Position numbers and translations under genes: made by a program. A stretch of 62,751 nucleotides of DNA from Alicyclobacillus hesperidum (GTDB lineage: Bacteria; Bacillota; Bacilli; Alicyclobacillales; Alicyclobacillaceae), in the NCBI RefSeq assembly GCF_900107035.1, contig NZ_FNOJ01000017.1, forward strand, positions 1 through 62,751, read 5' to 3'. The notes under the pieces are model-generated. The model made no database searches. It saw only the letters and a program-made list of their open reading frames with translations, and was not told the DNA's origin. Shown here piece by piece: positions 25,942 to 35,068 of the stretch (the first letter of the stretch is position 1; every line of letters begins with the position of its first letter).

Positions 25942-26133
25942 GATCTCTTGGCATCATTATATAGCCTGTTAGCTAAATATCAATCATGAAATCCGCCACA
26001 TTTCCAAAGGGATTCCATGTCTTTGTCACGAATTGAGTACCTAACAATTTTATTGCGCTCCACTGTTTGCTGACCGCGCCTACGGCATCAGTAGAACCTG
26101 GAACACGCAGCGGTTCGCGCTTTGAAGGGATGA

Positions 26134-28551
26134 TTGTCTGACGTGCACATCGCGTCTCAACACTACCATCTGGGACTTGTGATACTCTCCTATATCGTCG
26201 CGTCGCTGGCATCGTACGCGGCCTTGGATCTGGGGCGGCGCGTCGTCGAAACGCGCGGCTCAACACAGACATGGTGGATGGTTTCCGGCGGCGCAGTGAT
26301 GGGCATTGGCATCTGGTCGATGCACTTTATCGCCATGCTCGCACTCATGTTGCCTGTCGCCATGACATACAATTGGGGCATCGTCGCACTGTCGCTGGTA
26401 TTCGCAATGCTTGGTTCCATCATTGCGCTGTTTGTGGTCGCCCGCTTGCATCGATTGCGTTTCAAATTCGGCATCGGTGCGATATTTATGGGCGCGGGCA
26501 TCGTTAGCATGCACTATACGGGCATGGCCGCGATGCGGCTGGCCGGATCGTTCTCCTACAGGCCGCTATTGTTCGCACTGTCCTGCGTCATTGCCGTTGG
26601 CGCGTCATTTGTCGCGCTGACGCTTGCCTTCGCATTCGCACGTGCAAACGGCTGGCGCGCCTATGGCATCAAAATCGCTTGTGCGCTTGTCATGGGCGTC
26701 GCCGTCGCAGGCATGCACTACACCGGCATGTGGGCGACCGTCTTCCGCGTCAACAAGGACAGTCCGCAGATGGATATACCCGCCCATGGCGCGCTCGCTA
26801 TCGTCGTCGCCATTTTTGGCGTCATGGTTCTCTTGCTGGCCATTGCAACAAGTATTCTGGATCGCCGCCTGCAAGCAGACCGACGTCTCATCCAGTCTGC
26901 CGATGAGCGCTTCCGCTCGCTGTACACGTACCACTCGGATGCCATCTTTACGTTTGACACGCACGGCAACTGCCTGGACATGAACGCACAGGCGCGACGC
27001 CTAATTGGCGAACTGGCGGCCAGCCTGGATGCGCCGGCGATGTTGTCGATGATCGAGGAGGGCGATCGCGCAGAAGTCATTGGCGATTACAATCGCGCCA
27101 TCAAGGGCGAAACGACGCATTCCGAATTCGCCTTACATGGTCCGAACGAACAGACCGTGATCGTCAGCGCCATTCAAATTCCCATTCTCGTCGATGGCGA
27201 AGTGACTGGCGTATTTATCATCGCCCGCGACATTACCCGCGAACGTGCCGCTGCGGACCAAATGAATCATATGGCGTTTCACGACGCGCTCACGCAACTG
27301 CCCAACCGGCGGATGTTTGAATCCGAAGTGGATCAATTTATTGCGCAAGCCGACACGAGCGCAGAGATGCACATTCTATTCGTCGACCTCGACCGGTTTA
27401 AATCGGTCAACGACACCCTTGGGCACGAGTTTGGCGATAAGCTCTTGCAACGTGTCGCGTGGCTGATCGAGGATGTCGTTGGCAATCCCGGCTTTGTGGC
27501 CCGCATGGGCGGCGATGAATTTACCATCACGTTGTTCAATCAACCACTGCAGTCGGCCATTGATATTGCAAACACCTTAATGGAACGATTACACCGCCCT
27601 CTTTTGATTGAGGACAGATCCATTTATGTGACTGCAAGCTTGGGCATCGCCAGCTATCCGCGGCATGGTTGCACGCGGGACATGCTGTTGCGCCATGCGG
27701 ATTTGGCGATGTATACAGCCAAATCGTCTGGACGCAGCACCTATCACGTATTTGAGGAGGTTACCGCCGCGACGGCCATGGCGCGCCTGGAGCTTGAACA
27801 GGAACTGCGCGAAGCGGCGGAAAAGGGCTTGTTTCAATTGGTCTACCAGCCAAAAGTAAACGTCGCCTCAGGCGAAACGGTCGGCGTCGAAGCCTTGATT
27901 CGTTGGACGCGGCGGTCTGGAGAACAAGTATCTCCCGCCGAATTCATCCCGATCGCGGAGGAAACAGGCCTTATTGTCCCCATCGGCGAGTGGTGCCTGC
28001 GCACCGCCGCACGACAGGCGAAACGGTGGTTGGAAGCAGGTACACCGCGAAAGGTCGCTGTCAATCTCTCGCCGCACCAGGTCATGAACGAGCGTTTTCT
28101 TGGCATCATCAGTGGCATTCTTGAGGAGACAGACCTGCCGCCGGAATATCTGGAAGTCGAAATTACGGAAAGCGCGATGATGGATGCAGATATTGCCAAT
28201 CACTTCCTTAGTGGTTGCCGTGCGCTTGGTATCGAGGTCTCGCTGGACGACTTTGGCACAGGCTACAGCTCGTTGAGCCGATTGACGAGACTTCCCCTGA
28301 ATCTCGTCAAAATTGACCGCTCATTCACACAACATGTTTCTACGCAGGAGAAGGCGCGCGCACTTGTGCGCAGCATCATCGACATTGCGCACAACTTGGG
28401 TATGCGCTGCCTTGCCGAAGGCGTGGAGACGCAAGAACAACTCGCCGTCATCCAGTCGCTCGGCTGTGATGAGGCCCAAGGCTTTCTGTTTTCACGTCCG
28501 GTTCCTCCCGACGCGCTGAGTCACAACATGGCGCCGTCGACAAAAGCCTAG
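26134..28551 (+). CDS. MHYT-PAS-GGDEF-EAL membrane signalling protein
   Basis: An 805-residue cyclic-di-GMP enzyme. The N-terminal seven-helix MHYT sensor (about 1-250) shows the repeated MHFIAM, MHYTGM and MHYTGM metal-binding motifs near residues 63, 126 and 194. A PAS domain (about 260-380), a GGDEF domain with an intact GGDEF at about 459, and an EAL domain with EAL (about 585) and DDFGTGYSS (about 705) follow. Both synthesis and hydrolysis are therefore possible. The order resembles YkoW of B. subtilis. The start is TTG after AAGGGATGA. The downstream Gfo/Idh gene begins 15 bases later and may be co-transcribed. Confidence 0.93.
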   Translation: MSDVHIASQHYHLGLVILSYIVASLASYAALDLGRRVVETRGSTQTWWMVSGGAVMGIGIWSMHFIAMLALMLPVAMTYNWGIVALSLVFAMLGSIIALFVVARLHRLRFKFGIGAIFMGAGIVSMHYTGMAAMRLAGSFSYRPLLFALSCVIAVGASFVALTLAFAFARANGWRAYGIKIACALVMGVAVAGMHYTGMWATVFRVNKDSPQMDIPAHGALAIVVAIFGVMVLLLAIATSILDRRLQADRRLIQSADERFRSLYTYHSDAIFTFDTHGNCLDMNAQARRLIGELAASLDAPAMLSMIEEGDRAEVIGDYNRAIKGETTHSEFALHGPNEQTVIVSAIQIPILVDGEVTGVFIIARDITRERAAADQMNHMAFHDALTQLPNRRMFESEVDQFIAQADTSAEMHILFVDLDRFKSVNDTLGHEFGDKLLQRVAWLIEDVVGNPGFVARMGGDEFTITLFNQPLQSAIDIANTLMERLHRPLLIEDRSIYVTASLGIASYPRHGCTRDMLLRHADLAMYTAKSSGRSTYHVFEEVTAATAMARLELEQELREAAEKGLFQLVYQPKVNVASGETVGVEALIRWTRRSGEQVSPAEFIPIAEETGLIVPIGEWCLRTAARQAKRWLEAGTPRKVAVNLSPHQVMNERFLGIISGILEETDLPPEYLEVEITESAMMDADIANHFLSGCRALGIEVSLDDFGTGYSSLSRLTRLPLNLVKIDRSFTQHVSTQEKARALVRSIIDIAHNLGMRCLAEGVETQEQLAVIQSLGCDEAQGFLFSRPVPPDALSHNMAPSTKA

Positions 28552-28566
28552 ACTGAGGTGATTCTC

Positions 28567-29583
28567 ATGGAAACAAACTACCGTGTCATCGTCGCGGGTT
28601 GTGGCGGCATGGCCAACACGTGGGTGGACGATTTGTTGCAGAGACCGTACGTGCAAATTGTCGCCCTAGTTGATATCCGGCGTGAAAGCGCTGAGGCCAT
28701 GGCGGCTCGTCACGGTCTTCACGTGCCCGTGTTCGAACGGATTGAGGACGCCTTGTCCGCTGTTGCCGCAAACCTCGTAATTGACGTCACGATTCCAGAA
28801 AGCCACCGGGCTATCGTGACCACCGCCTTGCGGGCCGGGTGCGATGTATTGGGTGAAAAACCAATGGGGGCAACACCTGAAGACAGCCGTGCCATTCTGA
28901 CCGCCGTTCACGACAGCGGACGGCGATATGCTGTCATGCAAAACCGGCGCTATCACCGCCAACTCCGCTCGCTGAAAACGGCCTTGGACGACGGTATCAT
29001 CGGAGATATCACGTCAGTGTATGCCGACTTCTTCATCGGTGCCCATTTCGGTGGCTTTCGGGATGCGATGGAGCATCCACTGTTACTCGACATGGCCATC
29101 CACACATTCGACCAGGCGCGCTTTTTGCTTGGTGCCACGCCAGTTTCCGTCTATTGTCACGCATTCAATCCAAAAGGCTCCTGGTACCAAGGAGCGGCAA
29201 GTGCCATCTGCATCTTTGAAATGAGCGATGGCTCAATTTTTAACTACAGGGGCAGTTGGTGTGCAGAGGGATGGAATACGTCGTGGGAAGCAACGTGGCG
29301 GATCGTTGGCAGTCGCGGCACCGCCTTGTGGGATGGGAACAACACTTTGCGCGCGCAGGTCGTCGATGAAGCGGCTGAAGGATTCATTCGCCCGTGTAAA
29401 GAGCTAGAAATTCCGGTTACATGGCAAGGGCGTGAAGGCCATGCCGGTTGTTTGGATGAGATGTTTCAAGCGCTTGCCGAGCAGCGGCTTGCTGAAACGG
29501 ATGCTACAGATAACATCCACAGTTTGAATATGGTGTTTGGCGCCATTGAGAGCGCTCGCACAGGCCAAAAGGTTCCTCTGTAG
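28567..29583 (+). CDS. Gfo/Idh/MocA-family oxidoreductase
   Basis: A 338-residue NAD(P)-dependent oxidoreductase. The Rossmann start VIVAGCGGMANTWVDDLL is followed by DVTIPESHRAIVTTALRAGCDVLGEKPMGAT, with the catalytic Lys in EKP. The second domain has HPLLLDMAIHTFDQARFLLG with the usual Asp-x-x-x-His dyad. ATG at 28567 has GAGGTG six bases ahead. A terminator follows, and the sugar-acid cluster starts beyond it, so a related carbohydrate role is likely. It differs clearly from the other Gfo/Idh protein at 22834. Confidence 0.9.
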   Translation: METNYRVIVAGCGGMANTWVDDLLQRPYVQIVALVDIRRESAEAMAARHGLHVPVFERIEDALSAVAANLVIDVTIPESHRAIVTTALRAGCDVLGEKPMGATPEDSRAILTAVHDSGRRYAVMQNRRYHRQLRSLKTALDDGIIGDITSVYADFFIGAHFGGFRDAMEHPLLLDMAIHTFDQARFLLGATPVSVYCHAFNPKGSWYQGAASAICIFEMSDGSIFNYRGSWCAEGWNTSWEATWRIVGSRGTALWDGNNTLRAQVVDEAAEGFIRPCKELEIPVTWQGREGHAGCLDEMFQALAEQRLAETDATDNIHSLNMVFGAIESARTGQKVPL

Positions 29584-29602
29584 AACCATTGAGCAAGGCA
29601 TG

Positions 29603-29634
29603 ATGGCCGCCTTCGGACATGGAACGGCGGCCAT
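29603..29634 (+). terminator. Terminator hairpin after the Gfo/Idh gene
   Basis: A 9-bp perfect stem (ATGGCCGCC / GGCGGCCAT) with a 14-base loop. T-rich sequence follows a little downstream (TTGCGTATACGTTTTT). Confidence 0.55.
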
Positions 29635-29649
29635 TTGCGTATACGTTTT

Positions 29650-29663
29650 TGAAACCGTTTGCA
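29650..29663 (+). promoter_or_regulatory. cre-like operator ahead of the sugar-acid operon
   Basis: TGAAACCGTTTGCA matches the cre consensus at 13 of 14 positions. As in other sites here it forms part of a TTGAAA -35-like box; the matching -10 (AATAAG after 17 bases) is weak. Confidence 0.45.
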
Positions 29664-29691
29664 GGAATCTGAATAAGGAAAACGAAACAGT

Positions 29692-29781
29692 ATGAATGGA
29701 CAGACGAAATCGGTTGCGCTTCTTATGCCGACCACAGGAAGGAGGAATCCTGTGCGACCAGGGATGCCCCTGGCTGTATAG
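29692..29781 (+). CDS. Possible 29-residue leader peptide
   Basis: An in-frame ATG...TAG frame ending 8 bases before the dehydratase start. It contains an internal GTG (29752) with a near-perfect GGAAGGAGG in front, giving a nine-codon variant ending in MPLAV. The strong ribosome site has no other obvious gene. It may couple translation or act as a leader peptide. It could also be a chance frame. Confidence 0.25.
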   Translation: MNGQTKSVALLMPTTGRRNPVRPGMPLAV

Positions 29782-29789
29782 GGACCATC

Positions 29790-31160
29790 ATGGCGACATC
29801 TGAGACCTACGAAGAGACACTCGCGCATGTCAACACACACTCAAGCCCGTCAGAGCTGAAAATTACCGACATACGATTCGCCGACATCGCCGGTGCACCG
29901 ATGCACTGTAGCCTCATGAAGATTTACACGAATCAAGGGCTTGTCGGGTACGGCGAGGTTCGGGATGGAGCGAGTAAAACTTATGCGCTCATGTTGAAAA
30001 GCCGATTGCTAGGCGAGAATCCGTGCAACATCGATAAGTTGTTCCGCCGCATTAAGCAATTTGGCGGTCACGCCAGACAAGGCGGCGGCGTGTGTGGAGT
30101 CGAGATTGCACTCTGGGACCTCGCCGGAAAGGCATACGGCGTTCCGGTATATCAGATGCTCGGTGGGAAATTCCGCGATAGCATACGCATGTATTGCGAT
30201 ACCGACGTGCACGGCAAGCACGATGGAACGGCGATGGGCAACGCCTTGTTAAAACGCATGGAAAAAGGTTTCACCTTTCTGAAAATGGACCTTGGTATTG
30301 GCCTTCTACTCGATGAACCAGGTACCCTAAGCGCCCCCCTTGGATTCCTTGATGAGATGAAACGCCTCACTCGTCCCACGCATGCGCCTATAGACGATTG
30401 GGAACGGCGTCAGCGCCGCAACCGCGCATACGACCTGATGAATATAGCTCACCCCTTCACGCACATCCACGTCACGGAAAAAGGCCTCGACATTCTTGAG
30501 CAATATGTTGCCGACGTTCGCGCCGTGATCGGCTACGAAGTGCCACTTGCGATCGATCACTTCGGCCATATCGGTGTCGACGATTGCATTAAGCTGGCGC
30601 GTCGCCTTGAGAAATATAACCTGGCCTGGCTGGAAGACATGGTCCCCTGGCAACTGACAGATCAATACGTCAAGCTGTCGCGAGCTAGCACCATTCCCAT
30701 CTGCACAGGCGAGGACATCTATCTTAAAGAAAACTTCCGGCCACTGCTGGAATCCGGGGGTGTATCCGTCATTCACCCCGACGTCCTGACGTCTGGCGGC
30801 ATTCTCGAAAACAAGAAAATCGGTGACATGGCGGAGGAATATGGCGTCTCCATGGCCGTGCATATGGCAGAAAGCCCCATTGCCTGTATGGCGGCGGTAC
30901 ACAGTGTCGCCGCGACCAACAACTTTATTGCGCTCGAATACCACTCGGTCGACGTTCCTTGGTGGGACGATCTCGTCGACGGGTTGCCCAAGCCAATCGT
31001 CGATCACGGCTTTATCCGCGTCCCCGACAAACCCGGACTTGGTATTGAAGCGCTTAATGACGACGTGATCCGCGCTCACCTGCATCCCGACATCCCCGGT
31101 CTATGGGAACCGACCGATACGTGGAATGACGAATGGTCGCACGATAGGCTTTGGAGTTAG
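29790..31160 (+). CDS. Enolase-superfamily sugar-acid dehydratase (mandelate racemase/galactonate dehydratase-like)
   Basis: A 456-residue cytoplasmic enzyme that probably removes water from an aldonic or aldaric acid to give a 2-keto-3-deoxy acid. The capping domain includes VCGVEIALWDLAGKAYGVPVYQMLGG. In the barrel, the three Mg ligands are Asp256 (AIDHFGH), Glu282 (WLEDMVPW) and Glu308 (TGEDIY), with His358 (AVHMAESP) as the likely base/acid. On strand two K-x-D (KMDLG, about 165-167) replaces K-x-K. A longer-than-usual insert lies at about 170-230. It is the first gene of a four-gene operon with two SDRs and an RraA-like protein. The exact substrate is unknown. Confidence 0.88.
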   Translation: MATSETYEETLAHVNTHSSPSELKITDIRFADIAGAPMHCSLMKIYTNQGLVGYGEVRDGASKTYALMLKSRLLGENPCNIDKLFRRIKQFGGHARQGGGVCGVEIALWDLAGKAYGVPVYQMLGGKFRDSIRMYCDTDVHGKHDGTAMGNALLKRMEKGFTFLKMDLGIGLLLDEPGTLSAPLGFLDEMKRLTRPTHAPIDDWERRQRRNRAYDLMNIAHPFTHIHVTEKGLDILEQYVADVRAVIGYEVPLAIDHFGHIGVDDCIKLARRLEKYNLAWLEDMVPWQLTDQYVKLSRASTIPICTGEDIYLKENFRPLLESGGVSVIHPDVLTSGGILENKKIGDMAEEYGVSMAVHMAESPIACMAAVHSVAATNNFIALEYHSVDVPWWDDLVDGLPKPIVDHGFIRVPDKPGLGIEALNDDVIRAHLHPDIPGLWEPTDTWNDEWSHDRLWS

Positions 31161-31189
31161 TGACCTGCCCTGGCAAGGAGGAATGGCCG

Positions 31190-31969
31190 ATGACCAATCG
31201 GCGCGTAGCACTGATTTCGGATGCAAGCCAAGCGTTTGGCATCGCAACGGCCAAACGCTTGGCGCAAGACGGGATGACGCTCGTCCTCAATGGCCCGCCA
31301 GGTCCTGGTGAGCAAGTGGTGGCCAATCTTGCACAAACCTTGCAAGCAGACGGTCATGACGTCTTGGTAGCCACAAGCGATTTGGGCGCTACGGAAACAG
31401 TGGAATCGCTGTGCAACGACGTTGTCACGAGGTACGGCCGGATTGATCTATACGTGCACACGCACAATCGGGTCGACCGTGGTGCCGTCGCTTCACTGCC
31501 GCATCTGCTTGTCCGGGATGCACTCAACTTCAACGCCAAGACAGCCTTTCTTTGCACGCAGGTATTGGGACGACAGATGGCTAAGCAAGGCGCCGGCTGT
31601 ATGGTCTACGTCGGATCTATCCACGGTGAAAAGCCGACAGGCTGTGCGTTTTCCTATGCCTTGGCGCAAGGTGCCCTGCAAATGCTGTGCAAGGAAGCCG
31701 CACTCGAACTGGGACGCTTGGGCGTGCGGGTCAATCTCATCGCCATGGGACCCGTCGATGGGGACGATGAACAGTTTTATAGCGACATTTCGGACTTGTA
31801 TCTGGATTATCAGTACAAAGTCCCCTCGGCGACGCTGGGAACGGCAGACGATGTCGCAGAAGCCGTGGCCTGGATGGCGAGCGATGCAGCGAAGTATTTA
31901 AACGGTGCCATCATTCGTCTGGACGGCGGTTTCCTACTGCACTACATGGACCACAAGATGAAGCGATGA
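31190..31969 (+). CDS. SDR-family protein with degenerate catalytic site
   Basis: A 259-residue short-chain dehydrogenase/reductase fold. The coenzyme loop is atypical (SDASQAFGIA instead of TGxxxGIG). The active site has Ser143 and Tyr156, but the usual Lys four residues on is Gln160 (YALAQ). The C-terminal GTADDVAEAVAWMAS and LDGGFLL segments are normal. It may bind without catalysing, or use a different chemistry, perhaps pairing with the next SDR. GGAGG lies 8 bases before the ATG at 31190. It ends 17 bases before the next gene. Confidence 0.85.
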   Translation: MTNRRVALISDASQAFGIATAKRLAQDGMTLVLNGPPGPGEQVVANLAQTLQADGHDVLVATSDLGATETVESLCNDVVTRYGRIDLYVHTHNRVDRGAVASLPHLLVRDALNFNAKTAFLCTQVLGRQMAKQGAGCMVYVGSIHGEKPTGCAFSYALAQGALQMLCKEAALELGRLGVRVNLIAMGPVDGDDEQFYSDISDLYLDYQYKVPSATLGTADDVAEAVAWMASDAAKYLNGAIIRLDGGFLLHYMDHKMKR

Positions 31970-31986
31970 AGGCAGAGGTGAACGAC

Positions 31987-32763
31987 GTGAGCCTGCGAGG
32001 AAAGGTGGCCCTTGTCACCGGCGCTGCGGCAGGCATTGGTCGCGGCGTCGCGATTGAACTGGCTCGCCAAGGTGCACGCGTGGCCATCAACGATGTCGAT
32101 CGCCCCGACGCTGCGAACATAACCCTGCAGATGGTGCGCGAAGCAAGCGCCGACGGCATGATTATACAAGCGGATGTGGCACATCCAGAGCAGGTGCAGG
32201 CGATGGTCGAAGAGGTTGTGCGGCGCTACGGCCACATCGACGTCCTGGTCAACAATGCGGCCATCCAGCCAAACCTTGGCCTTATGGATTACGACGATGC
32301 TTGGTTCGATCGCGTAATGTCCGTTAACCTGCTCGGCTATTTGAACTGCATTCAGGCTGTCGTTCCTGTCATGAAGGGACAGCGACGAGGCAGAATCGTC
32401 TGTATGTCATCCGTCCATGCAAAGCGTCCAACCGATTTCGATACGGTCTACGCGATGAGCAAAGGCGGAATCAAGATGCTCGTGCGCGAAAGCGCGATCG
32501 AACTCGCGCAATACGGGATCACGGTGAACATGATTGAGCCGGGTGCTGTACAGGTCGGGCGTAAAAGTGGAAACCCCCGCCCCATCGTACCACCGGATCG
32601 CGTGACAGAGGAAAGCCGGCGCCGGGGGGCGCGCAAATTCCCTTTGGGGCGCATCGGAGTCCCCAGCGACATCGGCCATATCGTCTGTTTTCTCGCATCC
32701 GATGAGGCGGAATTTATCACTGGAGCGGCCATTCGTGCGGACGGTGGCAGTATGCTGTTATAA
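31987..32763 (+). CDS. SDR-family oxidoreductase (sugar-acid dehydrogenase-like)
   Basis: A 258-residue NAD(P)-dependent dehydrogenase with intact motifs: TGAAAGIGRG for the cofactor, NNAA, and the Ser-Tyr-Lys triad in SSVHAKRPTDFDTVYAMSKGG. The C-terminus has FLASDEAEFITGAAIRADGG as in glucose- or gluconate-type dehydrogenases. I chose GTG at 31987 because AGAGGTGA precedes it and the protein then begins SLRGKVALVTG; an ATG at 31966 that overlaps the previous stop is also possible. It probably oxidises or reduces an intermediate of the sugar-acid pathway. Confidence 0.88.
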   Translation: MSLRGKVALVTGAAAGIGRGVAIELARQGARVAINDVDRPDAANITLQMVREASADGMIIQADVAHPEQVQAMVEEVVRRYGHIDVLVNNAAIQPNLGLMDYDDAWFDRVMSVNLLGYLNCIQAVVPVMKGQRRGRIVCMSSVHAKRPTDFDTVYAMSKGGIKMLVRESAIELAQYGITVNMIEPGAVQVGRKSGNPRPIVPPDRVTEESRRRGARKFPLGRIGVPSDIGHIVCFLASDEAEFITGAAIRADGGSMLL

Positions 32764-32791
32764 GCCTGCGCTTTCAAAAGGAGATGGGCAT

Positions 32792-33649
32792 ATGAAGTTC
32801 AACAATCGAGACGATATCATTCAACTCACCCCATTGTGGCAGGGTGAGCGGTTTGACGACGGCCGCCCCCGTGTGCCCGACGACATCCTTCGCAGGATGG
32901 AGCGAATTACGAACGAGGAGGCGTGGGCCGTCCTTGAGCGACACGGCTATCGCTATCAGTTCGAGGGCAACCTGCGGATGGTACACCCCAACAAGGTGTT
33001 GGTTGGTAGGGCAGTGACAGCCGTCATGGTGCCAAAGCGCCCAGATTTGCACGATTACCTGCTCGAATACGGGCAAAAGGAAGAAGGCCGCAAGGGTTTT
33101 TTTAACGTCTGGGTGATTGACACGCTGGTAGAGGACGATGTCATCGTCGTCGACATGTTCGACAAAGTGGTGGAAGGCACGTTCTCCGGCGGTAACCTTT
33201 CAACGACGATCGCGACGCGTACAAAGCGCGGTCAGGTCATCTACGGCGGTATTCGCGACCTGCAGCAAATCCTGGAGATTGAAAACTTGCAGACCTACTA
33301 TCGAGGCATTGATCCGACGCCGATACGCGACGTGACCCTCATCGGCATGAATGTGCCCTGCCGTATCGGAGGAGCCATTTGCATGCCGGGGGACGTGGTA
33401 CTCGGGACTCCCGCCGGAGTGACATTCATTCCTCCACATCTCGCGGAGGAAATCTGCATTAGCGCGGAGAAGACCAGGCTGCGCGACATGTTTGGATTCG
33501 TTCGCATTCGCGAAGGCAAGTACAGCTCATCAGATATCGACGTCGCCGAGTGGGCTCCAGAAATCGAGGAAGACTTTCGTCGTTGGCGCGAAAACAACAC
33601 GCCTGACGATTTGAAGCATCTCGTGTGGGATGAACAGCCCAGTGTCTGA
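32792..33649 (+). CDS. RraA-family protein (aldolase/decarboxylase-like)
   Basis: A 285-residue protein of the RraA / 4-hydroxy-4-methyl-2-oxoglutarate aldolase fold. The key segment VIYGGIRDLQQI carries the GG-x-RD loop that holds the metal and substrate. MPGDVVLGTPAGVTFIPP is typical of the family. In catabolic settings such proteins split or decarboxylate hydroxy-keto acids. As the last gene after a dehydratase and two SDRs it is the likely C-C cleaving step. AAAAGGAG precedes the ATG. Substrate and products are inference. Confidence 0.85.
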   Translation: MKFNNRDDIIQLTPLWQGERFDDGRPRVPDDILRRMERITNEEAWAVLERHGYRYQFEGNLRMVHPNKVLVGRAVTAVMVPKRPDLHDYLLEYGQKEEGRKGFFNVWVIDTLVEDDVIVVDMFDKVVEGTFSGGNLSTTIATRTKRGQVIYGGIRDLQQILEIENLQTYYRGIDPTPIRDVTLIGMNVPCRIGGAICMPGDVVLGTPAGVTFIPPHLAEEICISAEKTRLRDMFGFVRIREGKYSSSDIDVAEWAPEIEEDFRRWRENNTPDDLKHLVWDEQPSV

Positions 33650-33686
33650 TTGGGCCCGCTTTCTCCGAAATCGCGTGGACTACAAA

Positions 33687-33722
33687 ACACCCCGCCGGGT
33701 CAAGGCGGGGTGTCCCTTTTTC
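33687..33722 (+). terminator. Strong intrinsic terminator of the sugar-acid operon
   Basis: A 10-bp perfect stem (ACACCCCGCC / GGCGGGGTGT), a 7-base loop and CCCTTTTT. Confidence 0.85.
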
Positions 33723-33753
33723 GTAAGCTTGATAGACCCAAGCTACACCCGAA

Positions 33754-35016
33754 TTACACACTCATCGATGGAGTGGTATTTCGAGCCGAGCGACGGCGGA
33801 CAGGCGCTGTCTCTTTCAGGGTAAAGGCGATGAATCCGCTTACCGCAGCCCCAGCTGCAGCAATCCAAAGCGGGGCCTGCAACCCAAAGTGATCCGCCGC
33901 AACGCCAGCGATTGAGGGAATCGCCGTTCCACCAATCAGCTCGCCCACCATTTGCACAAGACCAACAGCTGTACCGACATACTTTGGCGAAAGTGATTCA
34001 CCAGGCACGACAACCATGAACAAGGGAAAACATGCCTGACCTGCGCATGTGAGAAATCCGATGACGGACATCACGAGCACGCTGCCATGAATCAAAGCCA
34101 AGCAGACGGGCGACAGGACAGCGACAAACGAGAACAGCACAAGCGTCGGCTTACGTCCCCACTTATCGGAGATGTAAGGACCCATAAACCCCCAGAAGAA
34201 TGTGCCCAACCCCATCGCGGCTGTGATCATTCCCATTTGCGGGCCAGTATACTTGTCATATTCGACCAAAAACGTCGGCGCAAACGTCGTAAACGCGAAC
34301 AACCAGGTCATCATCAGGGCAGCAATGGCCATTGTGATCCAGATGTTACGCGTGCGGAAGATCACTGGATAGTCTTCGCGGCGTAGACGATGTTCGTGCT
34401 TCGCGAGTTGTTCTTTCGACATGCGTTTGTTCGGATCTTTCATCCAGAACAACAGAACGAAAAACATGATGAGTCCCGGGATACCTGCGATATAAAAGCC
34501 AGCGTGCCACGAATACTTGGTGGCGACAAACGTCAGTACAAGCGGACCAACCGTCGATCCGATAAGCCCCAAAGAACTTTGTACAAAGCCCATGTTAAAC
34601 CCACGGCGCTCCTCCGAAGAATCCGCGATCACGGACGCCTGTGCGATGGGTAGCACAGGACCTTCGGAAACGCCCATCAAAGCGCGGATCGACAACATGG
34701 CACCAAAGCTTTTGGCAATACCGGACAGGAATGAAAACAGCGAAAACGCCAGCGTGATCGGCAAGAGGACATTTTTGCGCGAGCCGATAAAGTCTGAAAT
34801 TGTCCCAAACACAAAACCTGAAAGCGACCAACAGATGGCTAATACCGACACAATGAGGCCCAACTCTGCGTTGTTAAATTTCAAATCCGGCCCGAGGAAC
34901 GGAAATAAATAGACAACACTGAGGCGTTCCATGAAAACAAAGCCGAACGTAAAAAACATCATCAAGACGACGCCATTTTCATACCTGAAAAACGACTTTT
35001 TCGGCTCATCGCCCAC
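33754..35016 (-). CDS. MFS transporter, anion:cation symporter (sugar-acid uptake) type
   Basis: A 420-residue, 12-helix MFS protein. FFTFGFVFMERLSVVYLFPFLGPDL at the N-terminus, GTISDFIGSRKNVLLP in loop 2-3, and MGVSEGPVLPIAQASVIAD in helix 4 are typical of the ACS group, which includes hexuronate and galactonate permeases. I used GTG at 35016 with AAAGGGTG upstream; a longer frame exists. It is convergent with the sugar-acid operon, has a perfect cre site upstream, and is the obvious importer for that pathway. Confidence 0.87.
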   Translation of the reverse strand: MGDEPKKSFFRYENGVVLMMFFTFGFVFMERLSVVYLFPFLGPDLKFNNAELGLIVSVLAICWSLSGFVFGTISDFIGSRKNVLLPITLAFSLFSFLSGIAKSFGAMLSIRALMGVSEGPVLPIAQASVIADSSEERRGFNMGFVQSSLGLIGSTVGPLVLTFVATKYSWHAGFYIAGIPGLIMFFVLLFWMKDPNKRMSKEQLAKHEHRLRREDYPVIFRTRNIWITMAIAALMMTWLFAFTTFAPTFLVEYDKYTGPQMGMITAAMGLGTFFWGFMGPYISDKWGRKPTLVLFSFVAVLSPVCLALIHGSVLVMSVIGFLTCAGQACFPLFMVVVPGESLSPKYVGTAVGLVQMVGELIGGTAIPSIAGVAADHFGLQAPLWIAAAGAAVSGFIAFTLKETAPVRRRSARNTTPSMSV

Positions 35017-35068
35017 TTTGAACACCCTTTCCCTGTTACATTTCAATAGGTATACGCGAACCGGTATC

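Noticed and set aside
29581-29840. Frames opposite the leader and dehydratase start
   Set aside because: They are mirror frames of coding DNA without start signals.
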